A stretch of DNA of 64,000 nt from Treponema sp. GTDB lineage: Bacteria > Spirochaetota > Spirochaetia > Treponematales > Treponemataceae. The stretch spans positions 91,913 through 155,912 of the forward strand of contig JAGAZB010000035.1 in assembly GCA_017940255.1 (NCBI GenBank). Reading direction: 5' to 3'. The notes under the pieces are model-generated. The model was not told the DNA's origin, did no database searches, and was given only the letters and a program-made list of their open reading frames with translations. Of the stretch, positions 9,158 through 18,800 are shown piece after piece. Position 1 is the stretch's first letter. Each line of letters opens with the position of its first letter. Made by a program: the position numbers and the translations under genes.

Positions 9158-9875
9158 TTTTAACCTCTTCTAAGTGTGTTTTATATTCTGCACCATATTT
9201 AGAAAATGATGAAGAAAAAATCTTTCTTTCTGAAAGAAAATGTACAAACCAAAGTGGAAAAGCCTTAAAGGCCTTTGCTTCCATAAGCCACTTGCCTTCC
9301 GGCAAAAGCTGTTTTCCATAAATTGGAGAATCCAGACGTAAATCTGTGCGCCGGGTCTGAATATTGCGGTCAATTGTAAGGCGGAAGTCTGAATTGTTTT
9401 TTTCAAAAAAAGCCAGGCGGTCATAAGAAATAAAAACCCGTGGCTTGAGCTTGTAAAACTTCATGATGTAATCAATCTCTTTCATAACCTGCTGATTCAT
9501 TTTTACAGCAGGATTCTGGGGAATTGTGCCTTCTTCAAAATAACGGTAGGCATCGGCAAGTACAAAGTTTGTGCGGCGCTTATTTACCACACCGTCAAAC
9601 TTTTTCTTACTTTCAAGAAAGACCGTAGCATCCAACCCCACCTGACCATAAGAGCGCAGGCGGATTTTTTCCTTAAAAGCAGGTTTTTCAAGAGATTTTA
9701 TGATTAATTCATCGGCAGGAGTATCAAGATATAAGTTACAAATTGAATATGGCTTTCCGTCCTTATTGTAAGGATCGGAATCCATATATTGGCCGATTAT
9801 GCCAAGAAGAGCTTCCTTATCTTCATCACTAAGAAGATATTTTATTTCTCTTCGGTTAAATACTTCTATAGCCAT
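9141..9875 (-). CDS. VTC-domain polyphosphate polymerase
   Basis: Triphosphate-tunnel metalloenzyme of the VTC family, predicted to make inorganic polyphosphate from ATP. It has 244 aa and almost only the VTC domain. The tunnel-lining basic and acidic residues are visible: REIKYLL near residue 9, KIRLRSYG, FLESKKK, VNKRR, FISYDR, LTIDRN, WLMEAK and a late SSFSKYG. No membrane segment is present, so membrane attachment would come from the overlapping DUF4956 gene. The start is ATG 9875, preceded by AT-rich sequence with TATAAT-like hexamers and no Shine-Dalgarno sequence. It is separated from pth upstream by 63 bp, so it probably has its own promoter. Confidence 0.9.
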   Translation of the reverse strand: MAIEVFNRREIKYLLSDEDKEALLGIIGQYMDSDPYNKDGKPYSICNLYLDTPADELIIKSLEKPAFKEKIRLRSYGQVGLDATVFLESKKKFDGVVNKRRTNFVLADAYRYFEEGTIPQNPAVKMNQQVMKEIDYIMKFYKLKPRVFISYDRLAFFEKNNSDFRLTIDRNIQTRRTDLRLDSPIYGKQLLPEGKWLMEAKAFKAFPLWFVHFLSERKIFSSSFSKYGAEYKTHLEEVKNECIE

Positions 9876-9938
9876 ATATGTTATAAAATATTATAAACCA
9901 TAAAGTTCAATTTGTAATTCAATATAATTTAAAATTTG

Positions 9939-10607
9939 CTAAGATTTTTCTAAAAGAAGGTTCTTTTTGCCCCATCCCTGTATCATTTTTTCAGGTTCTT
10001 TAGAAAGCAAAAGTTTTACCAGAAGAAGACTAGACTGGGCAAAAACCTGAATCAGTTTTTCTTCTTCATCAGCTGTAAAACGACTTAAAACATAATCAGC
10101 AATGCCAATTTTATCGTTTGCAGGGCGGCCGATTCCAAAACGAATACGCCAGAAATCCGGGGTGCCCAGAACCTGCTTTGTTGAACGCAGACCGTTATGG
10201 CCGCCAAGTCCACCGCTCCACTTAAGGCTTACAAAACCAAAGGCCAGTTCAAGTTCATCATGAATTACAAGTATTTCTTCCGGCTTAATTTTATAGAAAT
10301 TTGCCACTTCAATAATACTTTCGCCGCTAAGATTCATGTAAGTGAGAGGCTTCAAAAAATAAATGTGGGCAGGAGCTTCTTCCGGCACCAGAACAGGTGA
10401 ACCGTCTTTTTTACTGCAGATTTTTGTATCGCAGGCCCACTGGGCAAGCTCCTGTGGAGTAAGAGTAGCAATTTCGCCCTTAAATTTGTTTTGCCAGCTA
10501 AGGCGTGAGGCAAACGCAAGGGAATCTTCAAAGAACCAGCTTACATTGTGGCGGGTCTTTTCGTATTCCCTTCCGTAGTTACCCAAAAAAGCAACTAGTT
10601 TAATCAT
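9939..10607 (-). CDS. pth: Peptidyl-tRNA hydrolase
   Basis: Cytosolic esterase that releases peptides from prematurely dissociated peptidyl-tRNA. It has 222 aa, slightly longer than the usual 190-200. The N-terminal motif FLGNYGREYEKTRHN places the catalytic His at residue 20, as in E. coli. TYMNLSGESI and the catalytic-Asp block VIHDELELAFG follow, then GGLGGHNGLRS. The first bases overlap the DUF4340 stop (ATGA-type 4-bp overlap), so it is the last gene of the ABC-exporter operon. That placement is unusual for a housekeeping gene and may simply provide transcription. The C-terminal 25 residues are basic and divergent. Confidence 0.96.
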   Translation of the reverse strand: MIKLVAFLGNYGREYEKTRHNVSWFFEDSLAFASRLSWQNKFKGEIATLTPQELAQWACDTKICSKKDGSPVLVPEEAPAHIYFLKPLTYMNLSGESIIEVANFYKIKPEEILVIHDELELAFGFVSLKWSGGLGGHNGLRSTKQVLGTPDFWRIRFGIGRPANDKIGIADYVLSRFTADEEEKLIQVFAQSSLLLVKLLLSKEPEKMIQGWGKKNLLLEKS

Positions 10608-11527
10608 TTTGCAAAATCTTCCGCTTTCTTAAGGAATTTGTCTGCTGCATAAGAAGCAAGTTCAAAAGTATATGGACTTTCAGAAGACTGAGCCCAATAA
10701 GTTACTTTGCCTTCATCATCTGAAGAAGAGATTTCATACAAAGAAAGTTTTACAGTCTTAAATCCGCAGGCAATTTCTGCTTCTGAAATTTTCTTTCCGC
10801 CAAGATTTTCGTTTTCTTCATGCCAAACCGGAGTTGTAAGGCTTGCAAGAGAATCAAACCAGGTCTGGGCTGCAGTAGCATCCACCTGAATTTCTGCCGG
10901 AGAAATGTTCCATGCAACATCATCACCAGAGCCCATTTTTGAAAGAGCCAGTGTATCTTCTCCATTTTCGCCCTTTCGCAAAGTAACACCTGTAATAGAA
11001 GCCTTGTCCAGCTGCCATACAGTTTTTGAACGAATTGAAGTAAGAGAAGTGTTGAAAGTTGAACGGATATTTCCTGAAGCAAGATAAATGTCTTTCTTAT
11101 CATCAATAGAAATATAAGTCTGTGAACCGGCAGAAGAATCTTTTCCGATAGTCAAAGTGCGGATTACTTTTCCATCTTTTTTAGCAGTAATCTTAATTCT
11201 GTGACTTTCATCAAGTTCATAACGTTCAGCCGCATTTGCATTTCCCAGGCTTCCAACCTTATCCAAAGCCCGAATAGAAGAAAGCTGCTCAACAAAAGAA
11301 TCTGCATAACTTTTTGTTACGCTATATTTCTTATCATTAGCAAACCAGTCTTCACCCTCTTTTACCAGAGTAAAAGAGTCAGAAGGAAGTTCAAAAGTAA
11401 TTTCGTCCATTTCATTTGAACAGGTAAAGTTTACAACACCATCGCGGCCTGCAAGAACTCCCTGAATAATACAAATTGCAAGAAGCACTGCATCAGCTAT
11501 AATCAATACAAGTTTTCTAGTCTTCAT
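10604..11527 (-). CDS. DUF4340 protein of the Gld-type exporter operon
   Basis: Membrane-anchored extracytoplasmic protein of 307 aa. One N-terminal helix (LVLIIADAVLLAICIIQGVLA) is followed by beta-rich DUF4340-type repeats with ADSFVEQLSSIRALDKV and TLTIGKDSSAGSQTYISIDD. DUF4340 proteins accompany GldG-like subunits of ABC-2 exporters in many bacteria, and this one lies 14 bp downstream of the GldG-like gene with a GGGAG ribosome site. It is probably a periplasmic accessory of the transporter. The substrate is unknown. Confidence 0.85.
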   Translation of the reverse strand: MKTRKLVLIIADAVLLAICIIQGVLAGRDGVVNFTCSNEMDEITFELPSDSFTLVKEGEDWFANDKKYSVTKSYADSFVEQLSSIRALDKVGSLGNANAAERYELDESHRIKITAKKDGKVIRTLTIGKDSSAGSQTYISIDDKKDIYLASGNIRSTFNTSLTSIRSKTVWQLDKASITGVTLRKGENGEDTLALSKMGSGDDVAWNISPAEIQVDATAAQTWFDSLASLTTPVWHEENENLGGKKISEAEIACGFKTVKLSLYEISSSDDEGKVTYWAQSSESPYTFELASYAADKFLKKAEDFAK

Positions 11528-11541
11528 TTTTATACTCCCGC

Positions 11542-13617
11542 TTATTTTGAAATAGTTCTGGTATCATCAGGATTATATTTCTTGTTGATTGCCACACGTC
11601 TCTTGGCACGAGCACGCCATACAAGTAAGCCAACCAGGGCAAGAATAACAACCAGACCATATTCATTAAAATACTTCCAGAAGTTAGCTGCTGCCATAGA
11701 CTTTATAGTCAGGGTATTTACAGAAAGGCTCTTTGTACGCATTGTGCAAAGCTCTTCGTTACCGTTCATGTAATCTACAACATTCATCAAAAGCATAGAA
11801 ACTGGAGTAGAACCACCTTCGTCAATAAGCTGGCGGGTTGTAAGGTAAGATGAACCAGACACAAAGATTTTTCCCGGCATAATGCTTGAAGCAACATGCT
11901 TACTTGTATCAAGGTCGCCCTCAGGAATTTCAATTTCGTTTCCGTCTTCATCATACTGTTTTGCAATTACAGCCTGATCAAAAGCACTCTTAAACTTACC
12001 TTCTACCAGAACTACAAGATTTTCAGATTTTAACTGACTCTTGTCGCTTGGAGGTGTAAGCATAACAGGATTCAAAATAATATTGCTATCCATTTTCCAG
12101 GCTTCGTCTGAAGAACGAACAAGTACAGTAGTCTTAAGGTCTGAATCTTCCTGAGCAGCAGAAACATCAAGAGCAGCATTCTGATACATTACAACATATC
12201 CCAAATTACTTGTGATAGGATTTTTCTTGGCAAGCTGAGCTTTCTGCAAAACTGGAGCCCAGTAAAGAATCTGTTTTCCAACCTGATTATTCTGGTACTC
12301 ATAACCGTTTTTATCCATTACGATGTTCTTTTCACGCTTTACGCCGTAACGTTCAAGCAAGCGGTCAAGGTTAGAGTCATTCGCAACATACTGCTGACCG
12401 CCAGTGTACTGGGCAGTGCCATCTTCTACCATACCATCAACAAAGAACATAATGTTTCCGCCGCGCATAAGGAACTGGTCAATTTTATAAAGCTCCTCTT
12501 CTGTGTAATCATACTGAGGTCCATTTATAATAATTGAATTCATTCCGGCAGGAATATTGTCTTTATTCAAATCCAAATCTACCAAATCATACATGCCGGA
12601 AATAAGGCGGTCAAAGTTTGCAGAATAGTTTTCGGCAGTGTGATCAAGTTCATTATGACCGGTGATATAACCAATTTCTGTTACATTAGAAAGCAGGCTC
12701 TGTAATCCTTCAGTAATTGAATTTTCAAGGTCGTCGAGACCAGTGTACATATATCCAAAGAAAGAATTCTGAATTTCTACAGGCAAAGCAAAAAAGCGGT
12801 CACCAAGTTCAAGGACAAGTCCAAGTGCTGCTGCATTCAGATTGTTGTTCTGGTCACGGTAACTGATTTTCTGAATACCGTATTTCTGAGCCAAAGCTTC
12901 AACCTCTGCAGAAGCAGGCTTTTCTACAACAAATTCCAGACGATCCATGTTCTTTTTGTTTACAGAATCAAATGATTTTTTTACAAGAGCTTCAATCTGG
13001 TCGCTTCCACCAATTCCAAGTTTTGCAAATGCATCGCTAAAATAAAGTGTAAGCTTAATCTTGTCGCCACCCTTAAGACCGGCAAGGGTGTTATTCATCG
13101 AAATCATCTTAGAGATTTTTGATGTAATCTTATATTCAAGACCATCTGTTGTAGTAATAGGATTAAGAACTTCGATATTATCGCCGTAAGTAAGGGCGAG
13201 TCCCATGTAGCCCTGTTTAAAGCCTACTTCATTATTTTTTACTTCCTGAATCTGAATCTGGCTGAGTCCCAGTTCGCGGGCCAGGTTAGAATTTTCAGGC
13301 TTAGACATATCCATTGTGATTACAGACAGGTTCTTGTTGCCGGCCCCCTTGTATTCAACCAGAATATCATTAACGTACTGAGCAACACTGCTGTAAGGTG
13401 CAGGAAGCTTATCTTCAAAGAAAACACGAATTGTAAGAGGCTCTTCCAGAGTCTTTACAAGGTTTTTACTTGCTTTAGAAAGCGAATAAGATTTTGGCGC
13501 AGTCAGGTCAAAGCGGAAAAAGGCGCTGTGACCGGCAATATTTGCCAGAATCAAAAGAATTACAAAAAGACAGAAATCTGATTTTGGACTTTTTAGCCAA
13601 TTTAAGAACTTTTTCAT
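11542..13617 (-). CDS. GldG-like auxiliary component of ABC exporter
   Basis: A protein of 691 aa with an N-terminal helix (residues 15-33), a large extracytoplasmic region of the ABC_transp_aux/GldG type, and a C-terminal helix (WKYFNEYGLVVILALVGLLVW) followed by a basic tail. Typical blocks are FDLTAPKSYSLSKASKNLVKTL at the start, IGYITGHNELD near residue 315, and MNSIIINGPQYDYTEEELYKIDQFLMRGGNIMFFVDG (quoted as pattern: IINGP, RGGNIMFFVDG). It begins 11 bp after the permease stop with a strong GGGGAGGG ribosome site. In Bacteroidetes GldG supports gliding; in spirochaetes the role is unknown, so the name only indicates the family. Confidence 0.88.
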   Translation of the reverse strand: MKKFLNWLKSPKSDFCLFVILLILANIAGHSAFFRFDLTAPKSYSLSKASKNLVKTLEEPLTIRVFFEDKLPAPYSSVAQYVNDILVEYKGAGNKNLSVITMDMSKPENSNLARELGLSQIQIQEVKNNEVGFKQGYMGLALTYGDNIEVLNPITTTDGLEYKITSKISKMISMNNTLAGLKGGDKIKLTLYFSDAFAKLGIGGSDQIEALVKKSFDSVNKKNMDRLEFVVEKPASAEVEALAQKYGIQKISYRDQNNNLNAAALGLVLELGDRFFALPVEIQNSFFGYMYTGLDDLENSITEGLQSLLSNVTEIGYITGHNELDHTAENYSANFDRLISGMYDLVDLDLNKDNIPAGMNSIIINGPQYDYTEEELYKIDQFLMRGGNIMFFVDGMVEDGTAQYTGGQQYVANDSNLDRLLERYGVKREKNIVMDKNGYEYQNNQVGKQILYWAPVLQKAQLAKKNPITSNLGYVVMYQNAALDVSAAQEDSDLKTTVLVRSSDEAWKMDSNIILNPVMLTPPSDKSQLKSENLVVLVEGKFKSAFDQAVIAKQYDEDGNEIEIPEGDLDTSKHVASSIMPGKIFVSGSSYLTTRQLIDEGGSTPVSMLLMNVVDYMNGNEELCTMRTKSLSVNTLTIKSMAAANFWKYFNEYGLVVILALVGLLVWRARAKRRVAINKKYNPDDTRTISK

Positions 13618-13628
13618 TTCCCCCTCCC

Positions 13629-14354
13629 CTAGTTTCTTGCCTTCTGCTGTGTCTTAACAGTCATTGCAAAGAAGAGTGCAGAAAGGCTGATAAAATAAAG
13701 CAGATCTCGGGTATCAATAATGCCGCGAGAAATAGAATTAAAATGTGCATTTGCAGAAATGTAAGAAAGCACATTCACAATTTTTGCAGGAAGGAAAATC
13801 AGGAATGAATCAATCATTGTAAGAATGATACAGATAATAAAACCTGTAAAGAAAGCAATAATCTGATTCTTTGTGATTGAAGTTGCAAAAATACCGATGG
13901 CTGTATAACTTGCGCAAAGGAAGATTGCACCAAGATAACCACCAATAATAGGACCGTAATCTGGTGAACCAAAGATTTCTGCTGTTACAACATAGAAAAG
14001 AGTTGGTGCCAGCATAATCAGAGTTCCCAAAAGGGATGCAAAATACTTTCCGGTTACAACATCAGCTTCTGTTACTGGCAGAGTCATAAGAGTTTCAATT
14101 GAACCAACGCGACGCTCTTCTGCAAAGATACGCATTGTAAGGGCTGGCACAAAGAAAGAAAGCAGAATTGGGAGATTTCCAAAGAAAACGCGAAGTTCTG
14201 CACGATTCTGCAGGAAGAAAGTTGTAAAGAAAAGAATTCCTGTAATAATCAGAAAAAGCCCGGTTACAATATAAGCAATTGGACTTGTAAAATATGCTTT
14301 TAATTCCCGCTTCATAATAATTACAGCGGGCTTTTGTGTTTTTTTACTGCTCAT
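13629..14354 (-). CDS. ABC-2 type permease (GldF-like)
   Basis: Inner-membrane permease of 241 aa with six predicted helices. It opens with the conserved KRELKAYFTSPIAYIVTG and carries ERRVGSIETLMTLPVTEADVVTGK, both typical of GldF/ABC-2 permeases that pair with GldG proteins. The chosen start is ATG 14354, preceded by AAGGAGC, 11 nt inside the ATPase gene. A longer frame upstream exists, but it overlaps the ATPase C-terminus and reads as basic low-complexity text. Operon partner of the ATPase and GldG-like genes. Confidence 0.9.
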   Translation of the reverse strand: MSSKKTQKPAVIIMKRELKAYFTSPIAYIVTGLFLIITGILFFTTFFLQNRAELRVFFGNLPILLSFFVPALTMRIFAEERRVGSIETLMTLPVTEADVVTGKYFASLLGTLIMLAPTLFYVVTAEIFGSPDYGPIIGGYLGAIFLCASYTAIGIFATSITKNQIIAFFTGFIICIILTMIDSFLIFLPAKIVNVLSYISANAHFNSISRGIIDTRDLLYFISLSALFFAMTVKTQQKARN

Positions 14355-15309
14355 TTGATGCTCCTTCTGCTGCGCTCTCTGTTGTAGTAAGAGCGTGGAA
14401 TACGTCTTCAAGGCTGTTCTTGCTCTGAGCTGCCTCATAAATATCAAATCCAGCTTCTACAAGCTTCTTTATAAGCTGAGGACGAATCTCTACATCGCCG
14501 TTTACAGAAATAACCAGTTCTTCTTTACCATCATGAATATCATTTACACTAACGGCGGCAACACCTTCTATGGCTTTTGCAAGTTCTACGGCCTCTGCTG
14601 CTGACTTTCCAGAAGATCTAGCAAAAGTAAGGTAAACCGAAGAAGAAGTTCCAATGCTGTTTTTAAGATTTTCGATTGAAGAGTCTGCAACAAGCTTTCC
14701 GCCGCTAATAATAATTGCGCGGCTGCAAAGTGTTTCAACTTCACTCAAAATATGAGTTGAAATAATAACTGTTCTGGTTTTTCCAATTTCACGGATAATT
14801 GCACGAACATCTTCTACCTGGTTAGGGTCCAGACCAGATGTTGGTTCATCCAGAATAAGGATTTCAGGATCGTGCATAAGAGCGTGAGCAAGTGCAACGC
14901 GCTGGCGGTTACCACGGGAAAGTTCAGAAATATTCTTGCTCATTACTTCTTTAAGTCCGCATTCGGCACAAAGGGCAGGAACTTTTACAGAAGGGTCTTC
15001 TCCGTGCATTTCTGCTATATATTTAAGGTAGTCTTCAACAATCATATCGCCATACAAAGGCGCAGATTCCGGCATGTAACCAATTTTCTTTTTTGCTTCC
15101 ACAGGATTTTCTGCAATATCAATTCCGTCTATTTTGACAGATCCATCTGAAGGACTAAGAAATCCTGTAATCATTCTCATTGTGGTGGTCTTTCCCGCTC
15201 CGTTAGGTCCAAGTAATCCTACAATCTGACCAGTTGGAATGGAAAAACTAACGTCATTTACCGCACGGAAATCCCCGAAGTTACGGGAAACGTGGGAAAC
15301 CTCAATCAT
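14344..15309 (-). CDS. ABC transporter ATPase (GldA/CcmA-like)
   Basis: Cytosolic ATPase of 321 aa that powers the exporter. The Walker A motif is GPNGAGKTTT; the signature is LSRGNRQRVALAHAL, with SRGN in place of the usual SGGQ, as is common in this subfamily. Walker B is ILILDEPTSGLDP, followed by the H-loop STHILSEVE. The C-terminal 100 residues form the extra domain seen in GldA-type ATPases. Two ATGs follow the GGAGG site: 15312 leaves 1 nt and 15309 leaves 4 nt, so 15309 is preferred. First gene of the five-gene operon that ends in pth. Confidence 0.93.
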   Translation of the reverse strand: MIEVSHVSRNFGDFRAVNDVSFSIPTGQIVGLLGPNGAGKTTTMRMITGFLSPSDGSVKIDGIDIAENPVEAKKKIGYMPESAPLYGDMIVEDYLKYIAEMHGEDPSVKVPALCAECGLKEVMSKNISELSRGNRQRVALAHALMHDPEILILDEPTSGLDPNQVEDVRAIIREIGKTRTVIISTHILSEVETLCSRAIIISGGKLVADSSIENLKNSIGTSSSVYLTFARSSGKSAAEAVELAKAIEGVAAVSVNDIHDGKEELVISVNGDVEIRPQLIKKLVEAGFDIYEAAQSKNSLEDVFHALTTTESAAEGASNEQ

Positions 15310-15457
15310 CATGCCTCCTTTGACAGAATCAGCCAATCCTGCCAACTTAACTTTTAGTTTTTAATTGTCTATATACGTAGAATATAACAAAAAAACAACG
15401 GAATGTGTGAAAAAGTTACTCCCCGCCGCCCCCGTATTATATAAGTCTATCCTTCCA

Positions 15458-15597
15458 AAAAATCTAATGGGCTTCCGCTATGGCGTTCCAAAAATAGCGG
15501 CTGAGCGTAAGAGGTATCCGACTCACTCGCTTCGCTACGTTCGCGAACGCTCAGAAGCTATTTTTGTTCCGCCTTCGCTCCCGCCCATTAGATTTTT
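15458..15597. repeat. Long imperfect inverted repeat (LIR-2)
   Basis: This 140-bp element lies in the 518-bp gap between the exporter ATPase and the 1047-aa gene. The outer arms AAAAATCTAATGGGC (15458-15472) and its exact complement (15583-15597) enclose a second pair, AAAAATAGCGGCTGAGCG (15490-15507) with CGCTCAGAAGCTATTTTT (15548-15565), which is nearly perfect. The centre is GC-rich, with TCGCTTCGCTACGTTCGCGA. The block CTTCCGCT recurs in LIR-1. No gene is supported here. Confidence 0.78.
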
Positions 15598-15605
15598 AAC
15601 AACGC

Positions 15606-15822
15606 CCCGTATTATATAATACGGTTTCTGAAAATCAGACAGACGAGAGCGGAATATTGGCTGAATGCACTTTGAGCTTTTTTGCAGACTTGCATCGAAA
15701 GAATCCGAGGCTTTTCGAAGAAAAACGAGGATTCTGTCACAAAAAAAGCTCAGCTGTGCATTCCAAGCCAATATGCAGCGGTAGTCTGGCTGATTTTCCA
15801 TCAGGCATATATATAATACGGG
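15606..15822. repeat. Long imperfect inverted repeat (LIR-3)
   Basis: This 217-bp element sits directly beside LIR-2 and ends 5 bp before the stop codon of the 1047-aa gene. The outer arms are CCCGTATTATATA (15606-15618) and its exact complement (15810-15822). Further in, GAAAATCAG, ATATTGGCT, GAATGCAC and GAGCTTTTTT on the left each meet a complement in the right arm in the same order, giving a long hairpin with small bulges. A third CCCGTATTATATA lies at about 15431. The left arm has GACGAGAGCGGA, close to GACCGAGAGCGGA in LIR-1. Confidence 0.78.
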
Positions 15823-15827
15823 AGCGG

Positions 15828-18800
15828 CTAGAAGTTGGCTTTGATGTCAAAAGAAAACTTGAAGCCGTTTGTGCGGAGGAAATACTCAGCTCTTGCATTC
15901 ATATTGAACTGGATTTTAGAAAGATTTCCCGTTGGAATAACAAATGCCGAATTCAGCAGAAGATATAGAGAGTCTTTTACATAAGTTTCCATGAAAATAT
16001 CATACAGATAATTTTCGCGGCGAATATCTGGGAGCAAAACTTTAGTTGTATCGTAATTCAGACAAAAATCATAACCAGCCTTTAAGCCCACCCGCGAAAA
16101 GAAGAGATACAAAAAAGGAATACCGTTTTGAATCTCATTTCCTATCAAAAGGATTTCAGGATTCACTTCCAGAGCAGTTCCTGTTTCATTCATAATATCC
16201 ACAGAAAGAGTTGCCGGCAGACTTAAAACCCAGCCCCCGTGAATTGCAAGAGGATTAAGCCGCGGAATTTCCACAGTTCCAAACAAACCGATATTCACCT
16301 GGCTTATATCCAATGCTTTCTGGGTATAAATTGCTTCCAGCTGGGCTTCTGTTAATTCAGTATTTTCTCCACTTTCAATCTGCGCCTTTGTAAGTTCACG
16401 GTAGGAATTCAAAAGCTCCATTTCGTTCACATCCCACATTGCATACAAACGGCCACCAAAAGTAAGACCACGTCTTTCATATTTAGAAATTCCATACTGA
16501 TGCGAATTTGAATATTTTACGATTGCATCCAGCTCAAAAAGTCTGTAGGCCTGGTCAAAAGGTGTCCAGCCGGCAAGAGTAGGATAAACATCGCTCTTGT
16601 TTGAATCATAATAATCAGTAGAAATTGTATATATCGAAGATATGGAAAAATCCATATCCCTGATGATGGTACCCACAGGAATATTCCATGAAGTTTTTGC
16701 CAGTGTTTCAAAATCATATTCACCAGTTGCACTCAGATTTAAAAGTGCCCCGCCTTCAATATCAACCGGAGTAGAAGAATTCTTTATGTAACCGCCAATA
16801 GTATAACGCTTAAGTTTATCTATCTCATTTTGCAGCATTGCCCGCTCTTCTTCCGGAGTGGCATTTATCTGGCGCTCAAGCTCCAGAACAAGGAAGTCTG
16901 TTCCGCCAGAAAGCATAAACTCTGTGTTTCGCATAGGGTCAGAATCGGAACTGAGGGTAAGACCCACAGAAGGCCACAAAAAAGCTCCGTTATCCAGGCT
17001 GATTTCGCGAATTGCAAGCATTGGCATTACAGAAACATGAAGCAGATACTTAAAAGGGTTGTAGGTAGAAAAATCAAATGTGTCCATCAGATTTAACGCA
17101 GAAGTTTCTGAGGAATACTCAGAAGTTTCAAAAAGAGGCAACTCTTCATGCTCTGCAACTGATGTTAAACTTCCCCGCGCAAAAGGCAGACTTGCAAAAT
17201 GAAGATAACGCAGTTCATTATGAGAAAATTTTCTGGCACTATAATAAAAACGTTTAGCTGCAAAAACAGGATAGTAAACACCGCCGTTAATATTACAATC
17301 CAGAGTAAAAAGTTCCTCTACTTCAAATTCATCCGAAAGAGTAATATATCCCGCGCGCGCAAGTGAGCCTTCATCATCTGGAATATAATTAAATGAATAA
17401 ATTGGCCCCAAAAAACTTTGTTCAAACCTGAAAGAAAGCAGCTGAATTGACCTATCCTCTTTGTCTGTAAGCTTCCACACTTTTTCCCGAGCAGGAGTAA
17501 CTTCATCAAGCTGATTAAAAACCTGCGACACTAAAAACTGGCCGCCATCTTTTTCAAGAATATATGTGATATAACCATTTTTTCCCGGATTTATAAAATG
17601 AGGAAATTCCGAATTGGAAAAGGCCCTTTCGTAAATCAGTTTTCCCTTTTCGTTTTCATCATCATCTTCTTCGGGGGCCAGAAAATACACCTGCAAAAGA
17701 GGAAATTTATTTTCCACAGAAATTCCCGCAAGACAAAGCCGTCCCTGGGCATCCAGAACAAAACCCGCATTTTGCAAAGCGTATTTTTTGTCTAAAAATT
17801 CGCGCTCTTTTAAATCATACACCCGGGTAACCACTTCCTTAAATTCTTCACGTAATTTTTCCCGGGTAAAAGAAACAGAAATATAACGGCCATCAGGCGA
17901 AAGCGACATTTCTTCAAGATTTTCTGCAATAAAAAGCAGCTGCCGTAATTTTAGAGAACCGTTCAAATCATAAATATCAACTTCATGCCGAATTCCGTCA
18001 TACCAGACAAGTCCATACCTTGTGTAAAAAACATGCTCAAAAAGCCCCTGGGCATCGTGTTCAATCAGCTCATGACTTTTCTTTTCCAAGGCGAGCATTT
18101 CTTCCATATCAGATGGAAGCGGCACAGATTCGCGGAATTCCTTCCATACAGACTCGATTGAAGCTCCATAAACCTTAAAAAAAATTCCATTTGCAAGAAC
18201 AAGATGAAGTTTACCACACTCGTTCCAGAATTCAGCATATTTTTCTACCCCACGGCTCTGCATCAAATATGCCGCAAAACCAGAAGCAGCCGCATAACAT
18301 AAATCTTCACCAGGATGAATATCCCTCACCGCAAAGGCCTGCAGCCAGTTAGGAAACTTATTTTCCATTTTTGCCTGAATCAAAAGCTGCCGATAGTATG
18401 AATCCTTACACTCCTGAACATTTTTTTCATGGGAATAAGCGTCTTCTGCCATTGCAGAATAACCTTCAACAAAAGAAAAGGGCAGATACATCAAAGAAAG
18501 GGGCTGAAAACCATCTCCACCCACAGTTTTATAAATAATATGATTAAGAGGACTTCGCACCGAAGAAGCCAGAGCCCTGAAAATTTCGCGATAAAACAAA
18601 GATTCAAGAGAATGAAGACGAAGCGAATTATCAAGATAAGAGGCCGAATCAAAAACAACAATTCTGTTATAAGGATGATTTGTATAACTTACATTCAAAA
18701 GTTCCGAATCTGGTGAAATAATAATCGGCATTGATAAATCATGATTGTAATTAGACTTTTCTTTTGCCTTTTCGTATATTTCATCAGCATTTTCTATGAA

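Noticed and set aside
15458..15822. Integron attC sites as an explanation of the long inverted repeats
   Set aside because: Core sites of the GTTRRRY/RYYYAAC type are not found at the arms, no integrase gene is present, and there are no gene cassettes between elements.
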